Assembly (NCBI GenBank): GCA_944383695.1
Contig: CALWQP010000007.1
Location: forward strand, 38,391 to 102,390
Reading direction: 5' to 3'
Length of the DNA stretch: 64,000 nt
Origin: an uncultured Mediterraneibacter sp.
GTDB taxonomy: Bacteria; Bacillota; Clostridia; Lachnospirales; Lachnospiraceae
Shown: in pieces, positions 1 to 8,864 of the stretch
Numbering within the stretch: the stretch's first letter is position 1
Layout of the letters: every line of letters begins with the position of its first letter
Program-made: the position numbers and the translations under genes
The notes under the pieces: generated by a model
What the model saw: only the letters and a program-made list of their open reading frames with translations
Told to the model about the DNA's origin: nothing
Databases searched by the model: none

Positions 1-4
1 TAAG

Positions 5-952
5 ATGAATTACTACGACACTGAACTTCAGCGCCTTCAGAGTGAGCTGATGGAAAAGAAACGGACAGAAGCAAAATTATCCGACCTTCTGATCCAGCAG
101 GCGGAATTGAAAAAACGAGTATCTGAGCTTCAAAAGATAATGAGGGATGAGCAGGAAGATGTTGACAGGCTGAACAGCAGGAGCCTTACAGCGCTTTTTT
201 ACAGGATGACCGGAAAGATTGGGGAGAAAATGTCGAAAGAGGAAGAGGAGGCATATGCTGCGGCGGTAAAATATGATGCGGCAGAGAGCGAACTGCTGGC
301 AGTGGAAGAGGATATTGCCGTATGCAGGAAAAGGCTTTCCGAGCTTCAATGGTGTGAACAGGAATATCAGGATATGCTGGCTGATAAGAGAGAACAGATC
401 AAGGCATTGGGAACTCCTGAAGCTGACAGGATCATGGAACTTGAGGAACAGCTGATATTTTTGAAAAATCAGCAGAAGGAGACAGAAGAAGCAGTCTGTG
501 CCGGACGTACTGCATTCAGCATTTCATGTGAGGTCTTGGAGGATCTGGGCAATGCAAAGAACTGGGGAGTAATAGACATGCTGGGCGGAGGTCTCATAGC
601 GGATATAGTAAAATATGACAATCTGAATAAAGCACAGGATAAAATAAAAACGCTGCAGAATTCCCTGAGAAACTTCCGGACAGAACTGGCGGATGTCACA
701 GAGCGGATATCCGGGGACATACATACAGAAATCGGAGATTTTCTCTGCTTTGCCGACTATTTTTTTGATGGGCTGATCACAGACTGGATGGTGTACGATA
801 AGATTACTGAATCTAAAGACAGGGCAGAAGTGACCAGCAGTCAGATTCAGAATGTCCTGAAACAGCTGGAACAGATTCAGGACAGTAACATCAGTGAGCA
901 GGAGCAGACAGAAAAACAGTTGGAGAAGATGATAACTGCGGCGAAGCTGTAG
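5..952 (+). CDS. Unrecognised coiled-coil protein
   Basis: I do not recognise this 315-residue protein. The sequence shows long charged, Leu/Glu/Gln-rich heptad-like stretches (about residues 1-165), a glycine-rich break containing MLGGG near residue 195, a second helical stretch, a short aromatic motif (FADYFFDGL, near residue 250) and a final Gln/Glu-rich coil. There is no signal peptide, and I see no convincing membrane segment. The reading frame is still open at the left edge of the window, so the true start could lie upstream of the ATG used here. The next gene starts about 40 bases downstream behind its own GGGAGGAGAGG ribosome binding site. A structural or scaffold role is possible, but the sequence does not prove it. 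Confidence 0.7.
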   Translation: MNYYDTELQRLQSELMEKKRTEAKLSDLLIQQAELKKRVSELQKIMRDEQEDVDRLNSRSLTALFYRMTGKIGEKMSKEEEEAYAAAVKYDAAESELLAVEEDIAVCRKRLSELQWCEQEYQDMLADKREQIKALGTPEADRIMELEEQLIFLKNQQKETEEAVCAGRTAFSISCEVLEDLGNAKNWGVIDMLGGGLIADIVKYDNLNKAQDKIKTLQNSLRNFRTELADVTERISGDIHTEIGDFLCFADYFFDGLITDWMVYDKITESKDRAEVTSSQIQNVLKQLEQIQDSNISEQEQTEKQLEKMITAAKL

Positions 953-994
953 TGTCATGTGCAGTGAGACCGTGAATATTTCCGGGAGGAGAGG

Positions 995-1886
995 ATGATT
1001 CTCATGAATGATTTGAAAATAGGACTGCTGCAGATTTCTCCCTGCGGCACTTTAAATACCAATCTCCAAAAAGGCATCGAATACTGCCGCAGGGCAAAGA
1101 AAGCAAGCGCAGACATTGCTTTATTTCCTGAGATGTGGAGCAATGGGTATGGGATCTGTGACCGCCCGGCAGAAGTGTGGAGAGAAGAAGCGATTTCCGC
1201 TGACAGTGATTTTGTCAGGAAATTCGGAGAAACGGCCCGGGAGCTTGAGATGGCGGTCGGAATTACTTTCCTTGAAAAGTATGGAGATGGACTTCGCAAT
1301 ACACTGGTCCTATTTGACCGATTCGGGAAGAAAAAAATGACTTACGCGAAGATGCATACGTGTGATTTTGGTGCGGAGCGCAGGCTGATCCCGGGAGAGG
1401 ATTTTTTTACTGTTGATCTTGATACGGAGTGCGGCGTTGTAAAGGTTGGGGCAATGATCTGCTACGACCGGGAGTTCCCCGAAAGTGCACGGATACTTAT
1501 GCTTCAGGGGGGCAGAGCTTGTCCTGGTACCCAACGCCTGCCCGATGGAGATTAACCGGCTTTCCCAGCTTCGCGGAAGGGCCTATGAAAACATGCTGGC
1601 GCTTGCTACCTTCAATTATCCTGAAACAGTCCCGGGCTGCAACGGGCACTCAACCGTCTTTGATGGAGTGGCTTATCTTCCGGGGATGGAAGAATCCCGG
1701 GATATGTGTATTCTGGAAGCTGACGGGAAAGAAGGAATCTATATTGCCGGGCTTGACCTGAAACAGCTGAGGGAATACCGCAACTGCGAGGCGCATGGCA
1801 ATGCATACCGCCATCCCGCAAAATATGGGATTCTGACAGAAGAAAAGATACAGGCTCCTTTTGTGAGAGCAGATCGCCGTCAGTGA
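995..1886 (+). pseudogene. Nitrilase-family carbon-nitrogen hydrolase, frameshifted
   Basis: This is a nitrilase-superfamily amidohydrolase that would cleave a C-N bond in a small amide. The catalytic triad is visible: Glu in ALFPEMW, Lys in YAKMHTC and Cys in MICYDREFPE. The first frame (995-1555) reads correctly through the Cys motif to LMLQG and then becomes nonsense. The family sequence resumes in another frame (AELVLVPNACPMEINRLSQ) and continues to 1886. The shift lies in a run of six G at 1507-1512; five G would restore one ORF of about 296 codons, the usual length for the family. The gene is either a recent pseudogene, a phase-variable tract or a base-calling error. The start ATG follows GGGAGGAGAGG. 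Confidence 0.8.
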
Positions 1887-2005
1887 GAAAGCAGAAGATG
1901 ATCTTTTCGGAATACCAGCAGTAAGGGGGCATTTCACATTCAGCATGCGCTTACTGTGGAGGGAGTGATGCGCACCTGCGAAGCGGTCATTCAGAAGGAA
2001 ATGGC

Positions 2006-2033
2006 TTGTAAATAAAATGATAAATGCTATAAT
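2006..2033 (+). promoter_or_regulatory. Promoter candidate for trkA-trkH
   Basis: TTGTAA (2006-2011) and TATAAT (2028-2033) are separated by 16 bases, a sigma-A-like arrangement about 95 bases before trkA. The rest of the 240-base gap between the nitrilase remnant and trkA shows no gene. Confidence 0.5.
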
Positions 2034-2127
2034 ATTCCCAGTGTCCTGATACGACATGCCGGGGCACAGAATTTTGTCTTCATTTATATGATAAATAAAA
2101 GGTGTAAGAGAACTGAGTGGAGGGACT

Positions 2128-3489
2128 ATGAAGATTATTATAATCGGGTGTGGAAAAGTCGGCAGCACCCTGGCAGAAGAATTGTGTGAGGAGGATCATG
2201 AGCTGACCGTGATCGATACGAATCCTCAGAAGATCCAGCAACTGAGTGAAAGCCTTGATGTAATGGGGAGCTGCGGAAACGGTTCCAGTATACAAGTGCT
2301 GTCAGAAGCCGGAGTAGAGGAGGCGGATATCCTGATCGCTGTCACAGGGTCAGACGAGCTGAACCTTCTCTGCTGCCTTATTGCAAAGAAAGTGAGCCAG
2401 TGTCACACGATCGCCCGTGTGCGAAATCCCATCTATCACAAAGAAGTTCATTTTATTAAAAAGAGCCTGGGAATCTCCATGATCATCAACCCGGAATTTG
2501 CGGCTGCCATGGAGATTTCCAGATTATTGCGTTTCCCATCTGCGATCAAGCTGGATACGTTTTCAAAGGGAAGGGCAGAGCTGCTGAAATTCAAACTCCT
2601 GCCGGAGTTTAAACTTGGCGGCATGAAAGTGGCTGACATTATGGAGAAACTCCGCTGCGACGTGCTGATATGCGGAGTTGAAAGAGGAGGACAGGTATTT
2701 ATCCCATCCGGAGACTTTGTGCTGGAGGATCAGGACCTTGTTTCTGTCATCGCTTCGCCGAAAAATTCCAATCTGTTCTTTAAAAAGATCGGCATTCATA
2801 CGCATCAGGTGAAGAATGCGCTGATCGTAGGAGGAGGGACTCTTGGTTTTTATCTTGCGGTAATACTCTCTGATATGAGGATCAAGGTCAGCCTCATAGA
2901 AAAGAAGAGGGAAAGGTGTGAGGAACTCAGTGAGCTCCTGCCGACGGTCACAGTCGTCTGCGGAGACGGCACGGATAAGAAACTTCTCATGGAGGAGGGG
3001 CTTGCGCATGCTGAGTCTTTTGTGACATTGACGAATATGGATGAGGAAAACATCCTTCTGAGCCTTTTTGCAAAAAAAGTTTCCCAGGCGAAAATTGTTA
3101 CAAAAGTGAACAGGATCGCATTTGATGACATTGTGGACGGACTGGATCTTGGCAGTGTTATTCATCCGAAATATATAACGGCTGACTACATCCTACAGTA
3201 TGTAAGGGCAATGGGGAATTCGATCGGCAGTAATGTGGAGACATTGTACCATATCCTTGACGGACGGGCCGAAGCACTCGAATTTGCTGTTCGGGAGAAG
3301 TCCTCAGTGACAGGTGTTCCATTGTCTGAGCTGCGTTTGAAAGACAATCTTCTGATCGCGTGCATCAACCGCAATGGCGTGGTACACATCCCCAGGGGAC
3401 AGGACGCCATACAGCCGGGAGATACGGTTATTGTCGTTACTACTGTACGAGGACTGAATGACCTTACAGACATTCTGAAGGTAAGGTAG
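2128..3489 (+). CDS. trkA: Trk potassium uptake regulator TrkA
   Basis: TrkA is the cytoplasmic NAD(H)-binding, gating subunit of the Trk K+ uptake system. The 453-residue protein has the expected duplicated layout: an RCK/Rossmann domain beginning with the nucleotide-binding loop GCGKVGSTL (near residue 8), a TrkA-C domain, a second RCK with GGGTLGFYL (near residue 236) and a second TrkA-C domain. Length matches the family (about 450-460). It starts with ATG after GTGGAGGG and ends 15 bases before trkH, so the two subunits are almost certainly co-transcribed. Some related proteins pair with KtrB-like channels, but the neighbour here supports Trk. Confidence 0.95.
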   Translation: MKIIIIGCGKVGSTLAEELCEEDHELTVIDTNPQKIQQLSESLDVMGSCGNGSSIQVLSEAGVEEADILIAVTGSDELNLLCCLIAKKVSQCHTIARVRNPIYHKEVHFIKKSLGISMIINPEFAAAMEISRLLRFPSAIKLDTFSKGRAELLKFKLLPEFKLGGMKVADIMEKLRCDVLICGVERGGQVFIPSGDFVLEDQDLVSVIASPKNSNLFFKKIGIHTHQVKNALIVGGGTLGFYLAVILSDMRIKVSLIEKKRERCEELSELLPTVTVVCGDGTDKKLLMEEGLAHAESFVTLTNMDEENILLSLFAKKVSQAKIVTKVNRIAFDDIVDGLDLGSVIHPKYITADYILQYVRAMGNSIGSNVETLYHILDGRAEALEFAVREKSSVTGVPLSELRLKDNLLIACINRNGVVHIPRGQDAIQPGDTVIVVTTVRGLNDLTDILKVR

Positions 3490-3504
3490 GATGCGGGGGC
3501 TGAG

Positions 3505-4947
3505 ATGAATTTTTCAATTGTAAAATATATTATCGGATATGTTCTTGCTTTTGAAGCTGCTTTTATGGCGCTTCCGTGCATTGTGGCCGTTGTCTATCAG
3601 GAGAGGGAGGGCTGGTCTTTCGTTATAACAGCGGCGCTCTGTCTGCTTTTGGGCTTCCTGCTTCTCCGCAGGAAACCGGAGAACAGGGTCTTCTATATAA
3701 AAGAAGGGTTTGTGACAGTTGCGCTTAGCTGGATCGTGTTGAGTGTAATGGGAAGTATTCCTTTCTTACTAACAGGCTCCATGACGAATCCAGTGGATGC
3801 CCTTTTTGAGACAGTTTCGGGATTCACGACTACCGGGGCAAGTATTCTGTCAGATGTGGAGGCTCTGTCCAGATCTGTGATGTTCTGGAGGAGCTTTACC
3901 CACTGGATTGGCGGTATGGGAGTGCTGGTGTTTCTGCTATCACTGCTCCATGTAAAGGGAGACGGATCACATATTAATCTGATGAGGGCAGAGAGCCCGG
4001 GGCCTTCCGTCAGCAAGCTGGTCCCTACGGTACAGTCCACGGCAAAAATATTATATATCATTTATATCGCTATGACGCTTTTGGAGATCGGATTACTCCT
4101 TCTGGGGAAAATGCCCCTCTTTGACGCGCTTACGATCAGCTTCGGCACGGCAGGAACAGGGGGCTTCGGGATTAAAAATGACAGCATGGCCGGATATTCA
4201 GTATACCTGCAGGTAGTTGTCACAATCTTTATGATCCTGTTTGGCGTTAATTTCAGCGCTTATTTCCTGCTTCTGCGAAAAAAGTTTAAGCAGGCATTTT
4301 CCATGGAAGAGGTGCGGTGCTATTTCCTTATCATATTGGTATCAATTGCGGCCATCAGTATATCGGTCAAAGACATGTACGCATCTTTTGGAGAAGCTGT
4401 TCAGCAGGCGGCATTCCAGGTCGGTTCGATCATAACCACGACCGGATATGCCAGCACAGACTTTAATCTGTGGCCGGAAGTGCCTCAGACGATCCTGGTT
4501 CTTCTGATGTTCGTCGGCGCCTGTGCCGGAAGCACCGGAGGCGGCATTAAGGTCTCGCGCCTGGTAATACTCGTGAAGACAATCAAGAAAGAGCTTCATA
4601 CACTGCTTCATCCGCGAAGCCTGAAGAAACTTAAGATGGACGGACATACTCTTGAACATGAGACAGTCCGCGCCACGAATGTGTTCCTGATTGCTTATGT
4701 ACTTATTTTTTCATTTTCTGTCCTTCTTGTAGGGTTTGACGGACATGACCTTGTCACGAACTTTACGGCTGTAGCCTCAGCCTTGAACAACATTGGACCT
4801 GGTCTGAGTCTGGTGGGGCCGATAGAGAATTTCGGTCTTTTTTCTAATGGGGCGAAGCTGGTCCTGATCTTTGACATGCTGGCCGGAAGACTTGAGATAT
4901 TCCCGCTGCTCCTTCTGTTTGTGCGCGATACGTGGAAGAAGTTTTAG
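3505..4947 (+). CDS. trkH: Trk potassium uptake membrane subunit TrkH
   Basis: This is the membrane pore of the Trk K+ transporter. The 480-residue protein is strongly hydrophobic and shows the four pore-loop repeats typical of the SKT family: SGFTTTGAS, FGTAGTGGFG, ITTTGYAST and ALNNIGPGLS. Each supplies a glycine to the selectivity filter. It follows trkA by 15 bases, forming a complete two-subunit transporter. The family is widespread in Clostridia, and nothing looks truncated. Confidence 0.95.
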   Translation: MNFSIVKYIIGYVLAFEAAFMALPCIVAVVYQEREGWSFVITAALCLLLGFLLLRRKPENRVFYIKEGFVTVALSWIVLSVMGSIPFLLTGSMTNPVDALFETVSGFTTTGASILSDVEALSRSVMFWRSFTHWIGGMGVLVFLLSLLHVKGDGSHINLMRAESPGPSVSKLVPTVQSTAKILYIIYIAMTLLEIGLLLLGKMPLFDALTISFGTAGTGGFGIKNDSMAGYSVYLQVVVTIFMILFGVNFSAYFLLLRKKFKQAFSMEEVRCYFLIILVSIAAISISVKDMYASFGEAVQQAAFQVGSIITTTGYASTDFNLWPEVPQTILVLLMFVGACAGSTGGGIKVSRLVILVKTIKKELHTLLHPRSLKKLKMDGHTLEHETVRATNVFLIAYVLIFSFSVLLVGFDGHDLVTNFTAVASALNNIGPGLSLVGPIENFGLFSNGAKLVLIFDMLAGRLEIFPLLLLFVRDTWKKF

Positions 4948-4958
4948 AGAAATAATAA

Positions 4959-4987
4959 TTGAAATTTTAATCCTCTTTTAGTAGAAT
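4959..4987 (+). promoter_or_regulatory. Promoter candidate for the FNT channel gene
   Basis: TTGAAA (4959-4964) and TAGAAT (4982-4987) are spaced by 17 bases. The transcript would begin near 4994, which excludes the in-frame ATG at 4986 as a start and supports the ATG at 5034. Confidence 0.5.
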
Positions 4988-5033
4988 GGATGCGACTGTG
5001 AACAAAAAAACATACATAAGAGGAGATATATTT

Positions 5034-5690
5034 ATGATACAGAAATGGATCAGCAGTATTTTGGCAGGTGGATTTATCGCAATGGGGGCAATGGTCTATC
5101 TGTCGGTTCCCAATGCTCTGGTTGGAAGCCTGCTCTTTGCAACTGGGATTTTCCTTGTGCTCAATCTGCACAACATGCTGTTTACAAGAGTCTGCCCGCT
5201 GATGGTATATGTTCATCAATACAACTGGGGCGACATGGGGATCGCCTGGATCGGGAATGGGATCGGCGCTTTTCTGGCGGCTTGGGCAGTATCTCTTACA
5301 CGGCTTGGAAATACGCTTGGAGAAGCAGTGGCGGACATCAGTGAGACAAAGCTTGGCGACAGCCCGCTGAGTCTGTTTGTCCTTGGGATATTTTGTGCTT
5401 TTTTTGTCTCATTTGCCGTACTTGTAGGCGCGAAACAGAAGCAGGGGTCATTCGGACAGATTTTCTATGTGTGGCTCTTTATCACGGCTTTTGTGTTCTG
5501 CGGGTTTGAGCATATCGTGGCAGATATGTTTTATATTTCCTGCTATGCCCTGAATTACGGCGTGCAGGTGTTTGATGTGGCCAAGGTGCTCGTATGCGTG
5601 ACTGCAGGAAACATAGCAGGAGGGCTGTTTATTGCCTGGGCGGTAAGAGAGCTGGATAAAAACAGAGAGCAGACCCTGGGTGTGCGTTAA
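5034..5690 (+). CDS. Formate/nitrite transporter (FNT) family channel
   Basis: This is a predicted FNT-family pentameric channel or secondary transporter for small monovalent anions (formate, nitrite or hydrosulfide). From the ATG at 5034 it has 218 residues, with five or six hydrophobic segments and the family-typical motif FCGFEHIVADMFY (near residue 155). Re-entrant-loop style glycine and asparagine residues are also visible. The start was chosen because AAGAGGAG precedes it at normal spacing, whereas the upstream in-frame ATG (4986) overlaps the likely -10 box. It is shorter than E. coli FocA (285). The substrate cannot be decided from sequence, and no pyruvate formate-lyase gene is adjacent. 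Confidence 0.8.
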   Translation: MIQKWISSILAGGFIAMGAMVYLSVPNALVGSLLFATGIFLVLNLHNMLFTRVCPLMVYVHQYNWGDMGIAWIGNGIGAFLAAWAVSLTRLGNTLGEAVADISETKLGDSPLSLFVLGIFCAFFVSFAVLVGAKQKQGSFGQIFYVWLFITAFVFCGFEHIVADMFYISCYALNYGVQVFDVAKVLVCVTAGNIAGGLFIAWAVRELDKNREQTLGVR

Positions 5691-5707
5691 GGAAGGGGGA
5701 GACCGGA

Positions 5708-6214
5708 TTGAGAGCGATGCGCTTACATAAAAGAGAGCTACATGCCCCGGAGATCATCAAAGAAATTCTGGAAGAATGTGATGTGGTCAGGATCGGGACA
5801 CAGGATGAAGAAGGGATGTTCATCATCCCGGTCAACTATGGCTACGATTTTTCTGTGTCAGGGGAAACGATGGAACTGGCGCTTTTCATACACGGCGCAG
5901 GCGAGGGAAGAAAAGCAGATGCCTTTGCCGCCAGCCCTTTTGTGGCAGTGGAGATGGACTGCCGCCATGGACTGATCACCGGAGATTATACATGCAGTTA
6001 TTCCTATTCTTACCGGAGCATTATGGGAAGTGGGACAGTGCGCAGGCTTGAAGACGAGCAGGAGAAAATCTACGGCCTTACAAAGATCATGGAGCATATG
6101 GCTCCCGGGACCAGGATTGATTTTCGTCCGGAGATGCTTGCGCGGACAGAGGTATTTTGTATTGAAGTGGAGCATTTTACAGGAAAAGAGAGAAAACGGA
6201 ATAATGGACACTGA
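5708..6214 (+). CDS. Nim-like pyridoxamine 5'-phosphate oxidase family protein
   Basis: This is a predicted flavin-binding split-barrel protein of the PNPOx-like/NimA group, whose members bind FMN or related flavins; some are linked to 5-nitroimidazole reduction. The 168 residues contain the group's pattern: an N-terminal helix, VVRIGTQDEEGMFIIPVNYGYDF, an FIHGAGEGRKADAF segment and FVAVEMDC. I favour the TTG start at 5708 because GGAAGGGGGA lies about 7 bases upstream, while the ATG at 5717 is too distant from it. It is close behind the FNT gene and may be co-transcribed. Drug-resistance function is not implied; many homologues have unknown substrates. Confidence 0.8.
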   Translation: MRAMRLHKRELHAPEIIKEILEECDVVRIGTQDEEGMFIIPVNYGYDFSVSGETMELALFIHGAGEGRKADAFAASPFVAVEMDCRHGLITGDYTCSYSYSYRSIMGSGTVRRLEDEQEKIYGLTKIMEHMAPGTRIDFRPEMLARTEVFCIEVEHFTGKERKRNNGH

Positions 6215-6229
6215 TCAGCCATGAGAAAT

Positions 6230-6259
6230 GAATAGAACATAACATGCCGCACATATACT
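6230..6259 (+). promoter_or_regulatory. Sigma-E-like promoter candidate before yqfC
   Basis: CATATACT (6252-6259) fits the mother-cell sigma-E -10 element (CATACAnT) at all but one fixed position. GAATAGA (6230-6236) partly fits the -35 (KMATATT), with 15 bases between. The position, about 20 bases before yqfC, and the sigma-E control known for B. subtilis yqfC support it. The match is by eye only. Confidence 0.4.
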
Positions 6260-6278
6260 GACTATAAAAGGCGTATGT

Positions 6279-6578
6279 GTGGCATTTTCTATGGAGAGAG
6301 AACAGATCAGGGAGCGGCTCGCATCGGCTGCAAGTATGCCGAAAGATGTAGTCATGGGAGCATCAGTGGTCACCGTGCTTGGAGACTTTGAAGTGTGTAT
6401 CGAAAACTACCGCGGGATCACAGAATATACAGAGTGCCTTGTCCGGGTGCAGACAAAAGGGGGACAGCTCAGGCTGACAGGCAGGAGACTTCAGATCGAG
6501 TATTACACCAATGATGAGATGAAGATCACAGGGAAGATAAAGACGCTTGAATTTATCGATGGGAGGAACCAAGAGTGA
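6279..6578 (+). CDS. yqfC: Sporulation protein YqfC (YabP/YqfC family)
   Basis: This is a small (99-residue) beta-rich protein of the YabP/YqfC family, members of which are made in the mother cell during sporulation. The hallmark is the central segment around VVTVLGDFEVCIENYRGI followed by TKGGQLRLTGRRLQIEYY. The start is GTG at 6279, with AAAGG about 7 bases upstream; the alternative ATG at 6291 lacks a ribosome binding site. The stop overlaps the start of yqfD by four bases, the standard yqfC-yqfD arrangement. B. subtilis YqfC is of similar length. The biochemical function of the family is unknown. Confidence 0.9.
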   Translation: MAFSMEREQIRERLASAASMPKDVVMGASVVTVLGDFEVCIENYRGITEYTECLVRVQTKGGQLRLTGRRLQIEYYTNDEMKITGKIKTLEFIDGRNQE

Positions 6579-7882
6579 TCCGTTCATTCATCCGCTGGCT
6601 GAGGGGATATGTCAGGCTATGCATAGCAGGCTATTCTCCGGAACGTTTCCTGAATATGTGCTGTTATCACCAGCTTTATATATGGGGCCTGGAACCCACT
6701 GGAAATGGATATGAGATGTATATGAGCATTTCTGATTTCCGGAAGCTGAAGCCTCTTGTCAGAAAAACGCATACAAGAGTCATACTGGCAGGAAGATATG
6801 GCTTCCCATTCTTTCTTGCCCGCTACCGGAAGAGAAAACTTTTTTTCGCAGGCCTTTTTGTGTGCGCGGTACTGCTATGGGGATATTCTCTTTTTATATG
6901 GGATATTCATTTTGAGGGGAATGAGAGATATCCGGACACGACGCTTGCGGAATTTCTCGAGTCGGAGGGGGTGGCGCCTGCGATGTTAAGGAGCAGGGTA
7001 GACTGTCCGGGTATTGTAAAAGCGATCCGAAAGGAATATAATGATATCGTTTGGGTCTCTGCCTCGATTGATGGAAGCAGGCTGAAAATACAGATTAAAG
7101 AAAACGAGGATACTTTTCCGGAAGAAGAGGAGGGAAATCCGGCGAATGAGGAGACTTCCGCTGAGGAGGACGCATCTGCCGCCTCCGGCAGCGAGGAGGA
7201 AAAACCAGTGGACCTGATAGCGGCCGCTGATGGCGTGATAACAGAAATCGTCACAAGATCGGGAGTGCCCCAGGTGCATGTGGGAGACACTGTAAAAAAG
7301 GGGGATATCCTTGTCCTCGGAAGAGTGGAAGTGGTCAATGACAGCCAGGAAGTAGTGGGCTATCAGTATCACAGGTCAGATGCGGATGTGTTTGCCGACA
7401 CACAGATGGAGTACACGGATACCCTGTCTCTGACTTATCAGGAGAAGGTTTATGATGGAAAAAAGAGATACCAGCCCTTCATCCGTCTGGCTGACTGGAC
7501 AGTCTCTGTGGGCAGCATAAAGAATAAATATGAGTATAGCGAGACATTTTCAGAGGAAACACAGGTCAGGCTGGGTGAGAATTTTTATCTGCCTTTTTCA
7601 TACGGACTGAAGACTGCGAAGTCGTATTCTTTTGAAAAAAAGACATATACGGAAGAAGAGGCCAGGCAGCTTCTGAGTCTGGATTTTAACCGGTTTTGCG
7701 AAGATTTGGAGGAAAAAGGTATTCAAATAAGGGAAAATAGTGTTAAAATACATTTATATGAAAATTCTGCCACTGCCTCGGGCACGCTTTATCTGAATGA
7801 GAGGATCACTGAGGAGGCAGATACAGAAATATTAACAGTCGAAAGGAAAGAAACGGATGAGTCTGTCGGAACTGATGATTGA
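6575..7882 (+). CDS. yqfD: Sporulation protein YqfD
   Basis: YqfD is a membrane-anchored sporulation protein with its functional part outside the cytoplasm. The 435 residues show an N-terminal cytoplasmic region, one clear hydrophobic segment near residues 85-105 (LFFAGLFVCAVLLWGYSLF), a FEGNERYPD motif after it, an acidic low-complexity insert (about residues 180-210, Glu/Ala/Ser-rich) and a C-terminal beta-rich part. The acidic insert is longer than I expect for the family. It overlaps yqfC by 4 bases and phoH by 26, so translation is likely coupled. A DNA segment nearby carries a sigma-E-like promoter, fitting mother-cell expression. Confidence 0.88.
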   Translation: MIRSFIRWLRGYVRLCIAGYSPERFLNMCCYHQLYIWGLEPTGNGYEMYMSISDFRKLKPLVRKTHTRVILAGRYGFPFFLARYRKRKLFFAGLFVCAVLLWGYSLFIWDIHFEGNERYPDTTLAEFLESEGVAPAMLRSRVDCPGIVKAIRKEYNDIVWVSASIDGSRLKIQIKENEDTFPEEEEGNPANEETSAEEDASAASGSEEEKPVDLIAAADGVITEIVTRSGVPQVHVGDTVKKGDILVLGRVEVVNDSQEVVGYQYHRSDADVFADTQMEYTDTLSLTYQEKVYDGKKRYQPFIRLADWTVSVGSIKNKYEYSETFSEETQVRLGENFYLPFSYGLKTAKSYSFEKKTYTEEEARQLLSLDFNRFCEDLEEKGIQIRENSVKIHLYENSATASGTLYLNERITEEADTEILTVERKETDESVGTDD

Positions 7883-8864
7883 CATACCGGCCGAACATGA
7901 GGCAAACGTGTTCGGACAGTTTGACGCATATGCAAAGAAGCTTGAGAGGACATTTCATGTGACTTTGATCGCAAGGGATGGGAGCACGAAGATCGTGGGA
8001 GAGAGCGCGGCGGCTGAAAAGGCGCTCCGCGTGCTCACCCAGCTCGTCGAATTATCAAAGCGGGGAAATACGATCACAGAGCAGAATGTGGACTATGCGA
8101 TTTCACTCGTTTTTGATGACCAGGAGGAGGGGATCGTAGAGATCGACAGGGAGCTCATCTGTCATACTCTCCAGGGAAAGCCGATCAAGCCCAAGACGCT
8201 GGGACAGAAAAAATATGTAGACGCCATCCGCAATGAAATGATCACCTTCGGACTGGGACCGGCAGGAACAGGGAAGACCTATCTTGCAATGGCAATGGCC
8301 ATCACTGCATTTAAGAGGAATGAAGTGAGCAGGATCATCCTGACACGCCCTGCCATCGAGGCGGGTGAGAAGCTGGGATTTCTCCCGGGAGACCTCCAGA
8401 GCAAGATCGACCCCTATCTCCGTCCGCTTTACGATGCGCTTTATCAGATCATGGGGGCCGAGAGCTTTATCAAGAATTTGGAGAAAGGGCTGATCGAGGT
8501 GGCCCCTCTTGCTTACATGAGGGGGAGGACCCTTGACAATGCATTTATCATCCTTGACGAGGCGCAGAATACCACTCCGGCACAGATGAAGATGTTCCTT
8601 ACAAGGATCGGGTTTGGCTCCAAGGTCGTCATTACCGGCGATTCCACCCAGAAAGACCTTCCGGCGGGCGCGGTGTCCGGTCTGGACGTGGCTGTGAAGG
8701 TGGTAAAAGACCTGGAGGGGATCAGCATCTGTACGCTGACGAGCAAGGATGTAGTCCGTCATCCCCTTGTACAGAGGATCGTCAAGGCTTATGAAGAATA
8801 TGAGAAAAAGAGTGAAAGGAAGAATGCCGGAAGGACAAAGGGCGGCAGGAGGAAAAACGTATGA
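7857..8864 (+). CDS. PhoH-family ATPase
   Basis: This is a PhoH/YbeZ-type cytoplasmic P-loop ATPase, a family tied to RNA metabolism and usually encoded beside ybeY, as here. Residues: an N-terminal region with a KH-like fold (about 1-115), Walker A GPAGTGKTYLA (near 134-144), a TRPAIEAGEKLGFLPG motif, Walker B FIILDEAQN (near 225) and VITGDSTQ. The length of 335 is typical. It starts inside the 3' end of yqfD and overlaps ybeY by four bases. The real substrate is not established; homologues associate with the YbeY endonuclease in rRNA maturation. Confidence 0.92.
   Translation: MSLSELMIDIPAEHEANVFGQFDAYAKKLERTFHVTLIARDGSTKIVGESAAAEKALRVLTQLVELSKRGNTITEQNVDYAISLVFDDQEEGIVEIDRELICHTLQGKPIKPKTLGQKKYVDAIRNEMITFGLGPAGTGKTYLAMAMAITAFKRNEVSRIILTRPAIEAGEKLGFLPGDLQSKIDPYLRPLYDALYQIMGAESFIKNLEKGLIEVAPLAYMRGRTLDNAFIILDEAQNTTPAQMKMFLTRIGFGSKVVITGDSTQKDLPAGAVSGLDVAVKVVKDLEGISICTLTSKDVVRHPLVQRIVKAYEEYEKKSERKNAGRTKGGRRKNV

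Noticed and set aside
4986..5033. Upstream start for the FNT channel
   Set aside because: It would begin inside the likely -10 box and lacks a ribosome binding site; the ATG at 5034 has both in order.
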